NCBI RefSeq assembly: GCF_003751445.1
Contig: NZ_RJUU01000001.1
Location: forward strand, 2,299,001-2,363,000
Origin: Streptomyces sp. 840.1
GTDB lineage: Bacteria; Actinomycetota; Actinomycetes; Streptomycetales; Streptomycetaceae
Reading direction: 5' to 3'
DNA length: 64,000 nucleotides
The first letter of the stretch is position 1. Every line of letters starts with the position of its first letter. The notes under the pieces are model-generated. The model saw nothing but the letters and a program-made list of their open reading frames with translations, was not told where the DNA came from and made no database searches. Of this stretch, positions 16,122-23,990 are shown in pieces. The position numbers and the translations under genes were made by a program.

Positions 16122-16709
16122 ATGACCACGGCCAGGCGGGACACGTACACCCCGGAGACTCTGCTCACTGTCGCCGTCCGGGTCTTCAACGAGCGCGGCT
16201 ACGACGGCACGTCCATGGAGCACCTCTCGAAGGCTGCCGGGATCTCCAAGTCGTCCATCTACCACCACGTGGCCGGCAAGGAAGAGCTGCTGCGGCGAGC
16301 GGTCAGCCGGGCGCTGGACGGGCTCTTCGGCATCCTCGACGAACCGGGTGCGACGCGCGGCCGCGCGATCGAACGCGTCGAGTACGTCACCCGCCGTACC
16401 GTCGAGGTGCTGATAGCCGAACTGCCCTACGTCACGCTGCTGCTCCGGGTGCGGGGCAACACGAAGACCGAGCGCTCGGCGCTGGAGCGGCGGCGCGAGT
16501 TCGACCAGCGGGTGGGCGATCTGCTCAAGGCCGCGGTCGCCGACGGCGACCTCCGTTCCGACGTGGACATACGTCTCGCGACCCGGCTGCTCTTCGGCAT
16601 GGTGAACTCGCTGGTCGAGTGGTACCGGCCGCTCCCGGACGGCGGCGCGGAGCGGGACCAGCTCGCGGACACCGTCGTGCGCCTCGCCTTCGACGGGATG
16701 AAGGCCTGA
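16122..16709 (+). CDS. paaR: TetR-family repressor, probable PaaR
   Basis: The 195-aa protein has a TetR helix-turn-helix at residues 10-55 (VAVRVFNERGYDGTSMEHLS, then AAGISKSSIYHHVAGKEELL) and a C-terminal ligand domain ending VEWYRPLPDGGAERDQLADT. GGGAGGA precedes ATG 16122. It is divergent from paaN with the shared palindrome between them. PaaR repressors of other actinobacteria are released by phenylacetyl-CoA. The name rests on context and operator, not on alignment. Confidence 0.82.
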   Translation: MTTARRDTYTPETLLTVAVRVFNERGYDGTSMEHLSKAAGISKSSIYHHVAGKEELLRRAVSRALDGLFGILDEPGATRGRAIERVEYVTRRTVEVLIAELPYVTLLLRVRGNTKTERSALERRREFDQRVGDLLKAAVADGDLRSDVDIRLATRLLFGMVNSLVEWYRPLPDGGAERDQLADTVVRLAFDGMKA

Positions 16710-16713
16710 CGAA

Positions 16714-16750
16714 GGCGCCGCCGCGCTGCGCCTCGGGCGAGGCCGGCGCC
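16714..16750. terminator. Hairpin between convergent paaR and bkdR
   Basis: GGCGCCG (16714-16720) pairs with CGGCGCC (16744-16750), with an inner GCCTC/GAGGC stem. It fills most of the 51-nt convergent gap. Confidence 0.55.
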
Positions 16751-16760
16751 GCGCCACGCC

Positions 16761-17282
16761 TCAGGTGAGCTCCGTGGGGAGGTCAGGCCCCGGGGCCAGG
16801 TCGGTCTCCTCGAACACCAGCAGTGTGCGGGTGGAGAGAACCTCGGGGATGGACTGGATCCTGGTGAGCACCAGATCGCGCAGTGACTGGTTGTCCTGGG
16901 TGTGCACCAGCAGCAGGACATCGAAATCGCCGCTGACCAGTGCGATGTGGGTGGCGCCCGGCAGTGCCTGGAGCTGCTCGCGGACGGTGCGCCAGGAGTT
17001 CTGGACGATCTTGAGCGTGATGTAGGCGGAGGCCCCCTGCCCCGCCCGCTCGTGGTTCACCCGGGCGCTGAAGCCGCGGATCACCCCGTCGTCGATGAGC
17101 CGGTTGATCCGGGCGTAGGCGTTGGCGCGCGATACGTGAACCCGATCGGCCACCGACCGTATCGATGCTCTGCCGTCCGTCTGGAGCAACCGGAGGATGG
17201 CGCGGTCGATGGGGTCGAGCGGGCGTGCCGGAGGAGTCCGGCCGGGATCCGCGCCCCCGTCGGCCATTTGTTCAGCTGCCAT
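16761..17282 (-). CDS. bkdR: Lrp/AsnC-family regulator BkdR
   Basis: The 173-aa protein has an AsnC-type helix-turn-helix at about 22-70 (LDPIDRAILRLLQTDGRASI, SRANAYARINRLIDDGVI) and a RAM ligand/oligomerisation domain (THIALVSGDFDVLLLVHTQD). GGGAGG precedes ATG 17282. It is divergent from the first branched-chain keto acid dehydrogenase cluster, the place of bkdR in streptomycetes, where it controls bkd expression in response to branched-chain amino acids. The short tail after the RAM domain (DLAPGPDLPTELT) is typical. Confidence 0.9.
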   Translation of the reverse strand: MAAEQMADGGADPGRTPPARPLDPIDRAILRLLQTDGRASIRSVADRVHVSRANAYARINRLIDDGVIRGFSARVNHERAGQGASAYITLKIVQNSWRTVREQLQALPGATHIALVSGDFDVLLLVHTQDNQSLRDLVLTRIQSIPEVLSTRTLLVFEETDLAPGPDLPTELT

Positions 17283-17341
17283 GTTCCCGCGCCTCCCTGT
17301 CCTGGACGAGCTGTCTCCATCCCAGGCTGTGGAGAACCGTT

Positions 17342-17350
17342 TGTCCACAG
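17342..17350 (+). other. DnaA box
   Basis: TTGTCCACA in the bkdR-bkdF gap. TGTGGAGAA, 14 bp upstream on the other strand, is a near match, giving a 7-bp inverted repeat CTGTGGA/TCCACAG. Confidence 0.5.
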
Positions 17351-17384
17351 GCTGACGGTGCCTGTAGCCAAAATGCGCCCGCGA

Positions 17385-17398
17385 CCGAACAATCGGTA
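17385..17398. promoter_or_regulatory. PaaR-like palindrome in the bkd promoter region
   Basis: ACCGAACAATCGGT has the same ACCGA/TCGGT half sites and spacing as the two paa operators, with one base difference in the centre relative to the 16053 site. It lies between bkdR and bkdF. Confidence 0.55.
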
Positions 17399-17433
17399 GG
17401 TGAGGCGCACCACACTCGCACCTCACGGAGTAG

Positions 17434-17457
17434 TTGACATTTCGACATTTTTCGACA
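17434..17457. promoter_or_regulatory. AT-rich direct repeats before bkdF
   Basis: TTGACA is followed by two TTCGACA copies (17441 and 17451) exactly 10 bp apart, one helical turn. The run is AT-rich in a GC-rich genome and lies 27-50 nt before the start. It could be a -35 element, a BkdR target, or both. Confidence 0.5.
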
Positions 17458-17483
17458 CCCCTCGATGCCAGGAGGTGCTTGTC

Positions 17484-18647
17484 ATGACGGTCCAAGAGCT
17501 GCCCGGCGCGGCCGCCTACCGGCCCACGCCGCCCCCGGCGTGGAAGCCGCTCACCGACCCGGCGCCGCTGCTCCCGGACCCCGAGCCGTACCGCGTGCTC
17601 GGTACGGACGCCGCGGACGGCGCAGACCCCGAGCTCCTGCTGCGGCTCTACGCCGAGCTGGTGCGCGGCCGGCGCTACAACGCCCAGGCAACCGCCCTCA
17701 CCAAGCAGGGGCGGCTCGCGGTCTACCCGTCGAGCACGGGGCAGGAGGCCTGCGAGATCGCGGCCGCCCTGGTGCTCGAGGAGCGGGACTGGCTCTTTCC
17801 CAGCTACCGCGACACGCTCGCTGCCGTGGCGCGGGGGCTGGACCCCGTCGAGGCGCTGACGCTGCTGCGCGGGGACCGGCACACCGGTTACGACCCGCGC
17901 GAGCACCGCATCGCACCGCTCTGCACCCCGCTCGCAACCCAGCTGCCGCACGCGGTGGGCCTGGCCCACGCGGCGCGGCTCAAGGGCGATGACGTGGTCG
18001 CGCTCGCCATGGTGGGCGACGGCGGCACCAGCGAGGGGGATTTCCACGAGGCGCTGAACTTCGCGGCCGTGTGGAAGGCCCCGGTCGTCTTCCTCGTGCA
18101 GAACAACGGCTTCGCCATCTCCGTACCGCTGGCCAAGCAGACCGCGGCACCCTCCCTGGCGCACAAGGCCGTGGGATACGGGATGCCGGGCCGGCTGGTC
18201 GACGGGAACGACGCGGTGGCCATGCACCAGGTGCTCTCCGAAGCGGTCGAGCGGGCCAGGAGCGGCGGCGGCCCGACGCTCGTGGAGGCCATCACCTACC
18301 GCATGGACGCGCACACGAACGCCGACGACGCGACCCGCTACCGCGGCGACAGCGAGGTCGAGACCTGGCGTGCCCACGATCCGGTCCAGCTCCTGGAGCG
18401 CGAGCTGACGGGACGCGGGCTGCTCGGGGAGGACGGCATCGAGGAGGCGCGGTCGGCCGCCGAGCGGATGGCGGCCGGACTGCGCGAGCGGATGAACGCG
18501 GATCCGGTGCTCGACCCGATGGATCTCTTCAACCAGGTGTACGCGGAGCAGACCACCCAACTGCGAGAGCAGGAGGCCCGGCTGCGTGTCGAGCTGGACG
18601 CGGAGAACGAACAGCACGGCACGGATGACGGGGGAGCAGGGCGATGA
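17484..18647 (+). CDS. bkdF: Branched-chain 2-keto acid dehydrogenase E1 alpha (cluster 1)
   Basis: The 387-aa subunit carries the thiamine diphosphate motif GDGGTSEGDFHEALNFAAVW ending in LVQNN about 30 residues on, and the phosphorylation-loop-like YRMDAHTNADDATRYR. E1 decarboxylates valine-, leucine- and isoleucine-derived keto acids and acylates the E2 lipoyl arm. AGGAGGTG lies 7 nt before ATG 17484. It is first of three genes with 4-nt and 1-nt overlaps. The symbol follows the S. avermitilis bkdFGH usage for the cluster next to bkdR. Confidence 0.92.
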   Translation: MTVQELPGAAAYRPTPPPAWKPLTDPAPLLPDPEPYRVLGTDAADGADPELLLRLYAELVRGRRYNAQATALTKQGRLAVYPSSTGQEACEIAAALVLEERDWLFPSYRDTLAAVARGLDPVEALTLLRGDRHTGYDPREHRIAPLCTPLATQLPHAVGLAHAARLKGDDVVALAMVGDGGTSEGDFHEALNFAAVWKAPVVFLVQNNGFAISVPLAKQTAAPSLAHKAVGYGMPGRLVDGNDAVAMHQVLSEAVERARSGGGPTLVEAITYRMDAHTNADDATRYRGDSEVETWRAHDPVQLLERELTGRGLLGEDGIEEARSAAERMAAGLRERMNADPVLDPMDLFNQVYAEQTTQLREQEARLRVELDAENEQHGTDDGGAGR

Positions 18648-19675
18648 CCACCGCAGCGGCCACGGCCACGGCGCGGACGGCGAAGGCCAAACCCGCCACC
18701 ATGGCGCAGGCCCTCGGGCGCGCACTGCGCGACTCGATGGCGCAGGACCCCTCCGTGCACGTCCTCGGGGAGGACGTGGGCACGCTCGGCGGCGTCTTCC
18801 GGATCACCGACGGCCTGGCGAAGGAGTTCGGCGAGGACCGTTGCACGGACACCCCGCTGGCCGAGGCCGGCATCCTCGGAGCGGCCGTCGGCATGGCGAT
18901 GTACGGACTGCGGCCCGTCGTCGAGATGCAGTTCGACGCCTTCGCCTACCCGGCGTTCGAGCAGCTCATCAGCCATGTCGCCAAGATGCGGAACCGGACC
19001 GGGGGCGCCATGCCCCTGCCGATCACGGTCCGGGTGCCGTACGGCGGCGGAATCGGCGGCGTCGAGCACCACAGCGACTCCTCGGAGGCGTACTACATGG
19101 CGACCCCTGGTCTCCATGTCGTCACGCCCGCCACGGTCGACGACGCCTACGGGCTGTTGAGAGCCTCGATCGCCTCCGACGATCCGGTGGTCTTCCTGGA
19201 GCCCAAGCGGCTCTACTGGTCGAAGGCGGACTGGTCGCCGCAGGCGCCCGCCGCCGTGGAGCCCATCGGACGCGCCGTCGTGCGCCGGGCCGGACGCAGC
19301 GCGACGCTGATCACGTACGGTCCCTCGCTGCCCGTCTGCATGGAGGCCGCAGAGGCCGCGGTCGCGGAGGGCTGGGACCTCGAAGTCGTCGACCTGCGCT
19401 CGCTGGTGCCGTTCGACGACGAGACGGTGGCCGCGTCCGTGCGACGGACCGGACGCGCGGTGGTCGTCCACGAGTCCACCGGCTTCGGCGGTCCGGGCGG
19501 CGAGATCGCGGCCCGGATCACCGAGCGCTGCTTCCACCACCTGGAGGCGCCGGTGCTGCGCGTCGCCGGCTTCGACATCCCGTACCCGCCGCCCATGCAG
19601 GAACGGCACCACCTGCCGGGCGTGGACCGGGTGCTCGACGCCGTCGCGCGACTGCAGTGGGAGGCGGAGCACTGA
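18644..19675 (+). CDS. bkdG: Branched-chain 2-keto acid dehydrogenase E1 beta (cluster 1)
   Basis: The 343-aa transketolase-type subunit has VLGEDVGTLGGVFRITDGLA, DTPLAEAGILGAAVGMAMYG and the C-terminal domain ending APVLRVAGFDIPYPPPMQER. It pairs with the alpha subunit in an alpha2beta2 E1. ATG 18644 overlaps the previous stop by 4 nt. An Ala/Thr/Lys-rich N-terminal leader of about 20 residues precedes the conserved core and is absent from the cluster 2 paralogue. Confidence 0.93.
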   Translation: MTTAAATATARTAKAKPATMAQALGRALRDSMAQDPSVHVLGEDVGTLGGVFRITDGLAKEFGEDRCTDTPLAEAGILGAAVGMAMYGLRPVVEMQFDAFAYPAFEQLISHVAKMRNRTGGAMPLPITVRVPYGGGIGGVEHHSDSSEAYYMATPGLHVVTPATVDDAYGLLRASIASDDPVVFLEPKRLYWSKADWSPQAPAAVEPIGRAVVRRAGRSATLITYGPSLPVCMEAAEAAVAEGWDLEVVDLRSLVPFDDETVAASVRRTGRAVVVHESTGFGGPGGEIAARITERCFHHLEAPVLRVAGFDIPYPPPMQERHHLPGVDRVLDAVARLQWEAEH

Positions 19676-21135
19676 TGCCGCACGTACTCGAATTCAAGCT
19701 TCCGGATCTCGGTGAGGGGCTGACCGAGGCCGAGATCGTGCGCTGGCTGGTGGAGGTCGGCGATGTCGTCGCCATCGACCAGCCGGTCGTCGAGGTCGAG
19801 ACGGCCAAGGCGATGGTGGAGGTGCCGTGCCCGTACGGGGGCGTGGTGACCGCGCGGTTCGGCGACGAGGGTACGGAGCTTCCGGTCGGGGCACCGTTGC
19901 TGACGGTCGCGGTCGGGTCCGAGGAGATGTCCGGGAGCCCGGCGGAATCCGGGTCCGGCACGGAGGCCGCCGAGGCGGAGCCGTCCGGGTCCGGCAACGT
20001 GCTGGTGGGGTACGGGACCGGCGCACCGCCGGTCCGTCGGAGGCGGGTCCGGCCGGAGGCGCTCTCGGCTCCTGCCGCTGCGCCTGCTGCGGCTCCAACC
20101 GGTGTTCCAGCCGCTGTTCCTGCTAGGGCTGTTGCTCACGTTGTTGCTGCTTCGGCTGTTGCTGTTGTTCCTGGAGCGTCTGATTCATCTGGTGCGTCTA
20201 GTGCGTCTGGTGCATCTAGCGCTTCCGGGGTTTCGGACGAGGCGCGGGGGCCGGTCGCTGTCGTGTCCCCGCTGGTGCGCAAGCTCGCCCGGCAGCACGA
20301 CCTCGATCTGCGTCGGCTGACCGGCTCCGGGCCCGGCGGCCTGATCCTTCGGGCCGACGTGGAGTCCGCCATCCGGTCCGGGGCGGAGACCTCGCAGGTG
20401 GCCGAGGCGACGGACCACACCTCGGCACGTCCCGCCGGTGAACGGGTTCCGCTGCGCGGTGTCCGGGGCGCGGTCGCCGACAAGCTGGCGCGCAGCCGGC
20501 GCGAGATCCCTGACGCCACCTGCTGGGTGGATGCCGATGCCACCGAGCTGATGGCTGCCCGAGCGGCCATGAACAGCGCCGGTGGTCCCGGTGCCGGCCC
20601 GAAGGTGTCGGTGCTGGCGCTGCTCGCCCGCATCTGTACGGCCGCCCTGGCCCGGTACCCCGAACTCAACTCGACGGTGGACCAGGAAGCGCGGGAGATC
20701 GTGCGGCTGCCCGGCGTCAACCTCGGGTTCGCGGCCCAGACCGAGCGGGGGCTCGTCGTTCCGGTCGTACGGGACGCGGACGCGCGCAGCACGGAGTCGA
20801 TCGGAGCCGAGATCACCAGGCTCACCGAGGCCGCCAGGACGGGAACGCTGAAGCCCGCCGAGCTGACCGGAGGCACGTTCACGCTCAACAACTACGGGGT
20901 CTTCGGGGTGGACGGGTCGACGCCGATCATCAACCACCCGGAGGCGGCGATGCTCGGCGTCGGGCGCATCGTCCCCAAGCCGTGGGTGCACGAGGGCGAG
21001 CTGGCCGTCCGGCGGGTCGTCCAGCTCTCGCTGACCTTCGACCACCGGGTCTGCGACGGCGGTACGGCGGGAGGCTTCCTGCGCTATGTGGCCGACTGTG
21101 TGGAACAGCCGGCCGTGCTCCTGCGGACGTTGTAG
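19675..21135 (+). CDS. bkdH: Branched-chain 2-keto acid dehydrogenase E2 acyltransferase (cluster 1)
   Basis: The 486-aa E2 has a lipoyl domain (lipoyl Lys in EVETAKAMVEV near 43), an Ala/Pro/Ser linker, a peripheral subunit-binding domain (SPLVRKLARQHDLDLRRLTG) and a catalytic domain ending in the His/Asp motif FDHRVCDGG. It transfers the branched acyl group to CoA. ATG overlaps the E1 beta stop (TGATG). The second half of the linker (about 20068-20236) uses T/A-ending codons (GCT, GTT, TCT) unlike the rest of the gene. The E3 dihydrolipoamide dehydrogenase is not here. Confidence 0.93.
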   Translation: MPHVLEFKLPDLGEGLTEAEIVRWLVEVGDVVAIDQPVVEVETAKAMVEVPCPYGGVVTARFGDEGTELPVGAPLLTVAVGSEEMSGSPAESGSGTEAAEAEPSGSGNVLVGYGTGAPPVRRRRVRPEALSAPAAAPAAAPTGVPAAVPARAVAHVVAASAVAVVPGASDSSGASSASGASSASGVSDEARGPVAVVSPLVRKLARQHDLDLRRLTGSGPGGLILRADVESAIRSGAETSQVAEATDHTSARPAGERVPLRGVRGAVADKLARSRREIPDATCWVDADATELMAARAAMNSAGGPGAGPKVSVLALLARICTAALARYPELNSTVDQEAREIVRLPGVNLGFAAQTERGLVVPVVRDADARSTESIGAEITRLTEAARTGTLKPAELTGGTFTLNNYGVFGVDGSTPIINHPEAAMLGVGRIVPKPWVHEGELAVRRVVQLSLTFDHRVCDGGTAGGFLRYVADCVEQPAVLLRTL

Positions 21136-21279
21136 ACACCTCCGCCGGACCTCCCTCGTCTCCCGGTTCTTCTCCAGCTTCTCCAGCTCCTCCCGGTTCT
21201 CCCCGTTCCGTTCCGCCTTGATCCACGGGATCGCGGACGGGGAGGATCCTGCGGGCCACCGGGCACGCATACTCGGGAC

Positions 21280-22128
21280 ATGACCGCGTATGACGCCATC
21301 GTCCTCGCCGGAGGTGCCGCGAAGCGGCTCGGCGGTGCCGACAAGCCGGGGCTCCGGATCGGTGGCCGTGCGCTGCTCGACCGGGTGCTCGCGGCCTGTC
21401 CCGACGCCGGGACCACGGTGGTGGTCGGGGGCAGACGGCCCACAGTGCGCGCTGTGACCTGGGCACGTGAAGAGCCCCGGGGCGGCGGTCCGCTGGCCGC
21501 CCTCGGTGCCGGGGTGCGGCACACGGCTGCGGAGCGCCTGCTGGTGCTCTCCGCAGATCTGCCCTTCCTGGGGGCGGACACGGTCGGGGCCCTGCTGGCA
21601 GCTGCCGGCCGGGGCGACCTGGAGGGTGCCGTCTGCACCGACCGGGACGGCCGTGACCAGCCGCTGGTGGCCGTCTACCGGGCGGAGCCGTTGCGACGGG
21701 AGCTGGCGCTGCTCGCCGCGGAGCACGGTGGACTCGCCGGACTTCCCCTGCGGTTGCTGACCCACGAGCTGCGGCTTTCCCGGGTGGCGGCGGACCCGCT
21801 CGCCTCGTTCGACTGCGACACCTGGGAGGACATCGCTTCGGCCAGGGCCAGGATCAGAGAACATGGGACCGTGCTGGACGAATGGATCACCGCAGTCAAG
21901 AACGAACTGGCCATCGAACTCGACGTCGACACCGCCGTCCTGCTCGACCTTGCCCGTGACGCCGCCCACGGTGTCGCCAGGCCCGCCGCACCCCTGACGA
22001 CCTTCCTGGTCGGGTACGCGGCGGCGAAGGCGAGCAGCGACGGGGGCGGGCCCGAGGCAGTGGCCGAGGCCGCCCGCAAGGCCGCCGCGCTCGCTCTCCG
22101 GTGGGCGGACGAGACCGGGACGCCATGA
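21280..22128 (+). CDS. mobA: Molybdenum cofactor guanylyltransferase MobA fused to a DUF6457 domain
   Basis: The 282-aa protein has an N-terminal MobA-type nucleotidyltransferase (AIVLAGGAAKRLGGADKPGL, then LVLSADLPFLGADTVGALLA and FDCDTWEDIASAR). From about residue 198 a helical DUF6457 domain follows (VLDEWITAVKNELAIELDVD). MobA adds GMP to molybdopterin; the tail is a frequent actinobacterial partner of unknown role. TACTCG and a short leader precede ATG 21280. The stop overlaps moeA by 4 nt. Confidence 0.88.
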   Translation: MTAYDAIVLAGGAAKRLGGADKPGLRIGGRALLDRVLAACPDAGTTVVVGGRRPTVRAVTWAREEPRGGGPLAALGAGVRHTAAERLLVLSADLPFLGADTVGALLAAAGRGDLEGAVCTDRDGRDQPLVAVYRAEPLRRELALLAAEHGGLAGLPLRLLTHELRLSRVAADPLASFDCDTWEDIASARARIREHGTVLDEWITAVKNELAIELDVDTAVLLDLARDAAHGVARPAAPLTTFLVGYAAAKASSDGGGPEAVAEAARKAAALALRWADETGTP

Positions 22129-23987
22129 CGGGGCGCGGCGGCAGTACCGGGCGCCCACCGGCTGCCGCGAAGAGCCCGGCCGGAGACGCCGCGGCCGACG
22201 CCCGGTCCACGAAGTCTGCCGGGTCCCCGCGCCCCGCCGGATCCCGCGGGCCGGCCGAACCCCGCGGGCCGGCCGAACCCCGCGAGCCCGCCGAACCCCG
22301 CGAGCCCGCCGCGCCCCCTCAGCCGCCAGGGCCCACGAAGTCGTCCGAACCCCCGAAGCCCGCTGACGCCGAAGCGCGTCGTGCGGCCGAGCTCGCGGCA
22401 GAGGCCGAGGCCGACGAGGAGCGTGCGGTCGCGCAGGCCCTCGCGCTGGTCGGCCGACAGCCGTACCGCGACCCGGGCCCTGACTCAGGCCGCGACTCAG
22501 GCCCAGGCCGTAACCAGGGTCGCCGCTCAGGCCGCGGCCCAGGCCCAGGCCGTAACCAGGGTCGCCGCTCAGGCCGTGACCAGGGCGGCGATCAACGTTA
22601 TGGCTCACCCTCCGACTCAGCCCCTGATTCACCCCTTGGCTCACCCCCTGACCCTGGCCCGACCCCCGGGCGCACCCGTGCGACGCAGTGGGGCGAGGCG
22701 CGTGCCGTCGCGGCCCGTGCCGGGCGCGGGGTTCCTCCCCGTACCGGACGCGTCCCCCTCGATCACGCGCTCGGCCACGTGCTGGCCGAACCGCTCGCCG
22801 CGCTCACCGATCTCCCGTCCTTCGACACCTCCGCCATGGACGGCTGGGCCGTCGCGGGCCCGGGACCGTGGAAAGTCCGGGAGAACGAAGGCGTCCTCGC
22901 GGGCCACGCCTCCCCCGACCCGCTCCCGGACGGTGACGCCGTACGGATCGCCACCGGCGCCCGTATCCCGGCGGACGCGACCGCCGTCATCCGCAGTGAG
23001 CACGCCCTGGCCGACGAGGCGAAGGGGCTGCTGTACGCGCAGCGGCAGGTGAGCCCCGGGCAGGACATCAGACCGCGCGGCCAGGAGTGCCGCTCCGGGG
23101 AGCAACTCCTGCCCGTCGGAACGCTGGTGACGCCCGCCGTCCTCGGGCTGGCGGCTGCCGCCGGGTACGACGAACTGTTCACCCGCCCCAGGCCGCGCGT
23201 CGATGTCCTCGTCCTGGGCGACGAACTGCTGACGGCCGGGTTGCCCCACGACGGACTGATCCGTGACGCACTCGGTCCGATGATCGGCCCCTGGCTGCAC
23301 GCGCTGGGCGCCGAGGTCTCCGCGCCCCGCCGCCTCGGTGACGACGCGGAGGCCCTCAGGCAGGCCCTCGTCGTCTCCGAGGCCGATCTGGTCATCACCA
23401 CCGGCGGCACCGCTGCGGGGCCGGTCGACCATGTGCACCCCGTGCTCGACGATCTGGGGGCCGAACTGCTCGTCGACGGTGTCGCCGTCCGCCCCGGTCA
23501 CCCCATGCTGCTGGCCCGGCTCAGGGCCGGAGGCCCGTATCTCGTGGGGCTGCCCGGCAACCCGCTGGCCGCCGTGTCCGGGCTCCTCACCCTCGCCGAG
23601 CCCCTGCTCAACGGACTGGCGGGCCGGGTGGTGCAGGACCTCTACCGCGTCCCGGTCCGTGACGACGTGCACGGCCACCCGCACGACACCCGGCTGGTTC
23701 CGGTGGTCCACCGCACGGGCGACGCAGGCGAGTTCACCCGCAGCGGCACTGCCACCGGCCTCACACCAGGCCCCGGAAGGGCGGATGGCCCCGGAGTCGG
23801 AACCGGTGGTGGGGGAGATCACGTCGTACCCCTGCATTACAACGGTCCCGCCATGCTGCGCGGGATCGCCGCCGCGGACGGGCTGGCCGTCGTGGAGCCG
23901 GGCGGGGTACGGTCCGGCACCGAGGTGGAGATCCTCGATCTACCGTGGGCCCCGGCGATGCCGTGGGCTGAAGGGTGTTTCACGTGA
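22125..23987 (+). CDS. moeA: Molybdopterin molybdenumtransferase MoeA with long disordered N-terminus
   Basis: MoeA inserts molybdate into adenylylated molybdopterin. Here the 620-aa protein is about 200 residues longer than usual. Residues 1-190 are Pro/Arg/Gly-rich and include (G/E)PAEPR repeats and two copies of GPGRNQGRRSGR. The catalytic part from about 195 has SFDTSAMDGWAVAG, RIATGARIPADATAVIRSEH, VITTGGTAAGPVDHVHPVLD and VGLPGNPLAAVSGLLTLAEP. A Gly/Pro-rich insertion sits near residue 555. ATG 22125 overlaps mobA, and the stop overlaps the channel gene within a parS palindrome. Confidence 0.9.
   Translation: MTGRGGSTGRPPAAAKSPAGDAAADARSTKSAGSPRPAGSRGPAEPRGPAEPREPAEPREPAAPPQPPGPTKSSEPPKPADAEARRAAELAAEAEADEERAVAQALALVGRQPYRDPGPDSGRDSGPGRNQGRRSGRGPGPGRNQGRRSGRDQGGDQRYGSPSDSAPDSPLGSPPDPGPTPGRTRATQWGEARAVAARAGRGVPPRTGRVPLDHALGHVLAEPLAALTDLPSFDTSAMDGWAVAGPGPWKVRENEGVLAGHASPDPLPDGDAVRIATGARIPADATAVIRSEHALADEAKGLLYAQRQVSPGQDIRPRGQECRSGEQLLPVGTLVTPAVLGLAAAAGYDELFTRPRPRVDVLVLGDELLTAGLPHDGLIRDALGPMIGPWLHALGAEVSAPRRLGDDAEALRQALVVSEADLVITTGGTAAGPVDHVHPVLDDLGAELLVDGVAVRPGHPMLLARLRAGGPYLVGLPGNPLAAVSGLLTLAEPLLNGLAGRVVQDLYRVPVRDDVHGHPHDTRLVPVVHRTGDAGEFTRSGTATGLTPGPGRADGPGVGTGGGGDHVVPLHYNGPAMLRGIAAADGLAVVEPGGVRSGTEVEILDLPWAPAMPWAEGCFT
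22248..22310 (+). repeat. 18-bp tandem repeat in moeA, about 3.5 copies
   Basis: Units of the type GGGCCGGCCGAACCCCGC, then GAGCCCGCCGAACCCCGC, repeat in frame and encode GPAEPR/EPAEPR. Confidence 0.8.
22501..22576 (+). repeat. 34-bp direct repeat with 42-bp period in moeA
   Basis: Bases 22501-22534 recur at 22543-22576 (unit starts GCCCAGGCCGTAACCAGG). The period is a multiple of three, so the repeat adds 14 residues in frame. Confidence 0.85.
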
Positions 23988-23990
23988 AAC
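23977..23990. other. parS: parS site 2, inside the moeA/channel overlap
   Basis: GTTTCACGTGAAAC, within TGTTTCACGTGAAACT, is a 15 of 16 match to the symmetric parS 16-mer. It covers the moeA stop (23985-23987) and the GTG start of the next gene (23984), so coding and ParB-binding functions share the same bases. Confidence 0.92.

Noticed and set aside
21456..21472. Fourth parS site (GGGCACGTGAAGAG)
   Set aside because: Only one half matches the core; the left half lacks GTTT, so it is a chance partial match inside mobA.
20185..22644. An 819-codon minus-strand frame across bkdH, mobA and moeA
   Set aside because: It is antisense to three conserved genes with fixed overlaps and contains no recognisable domain.
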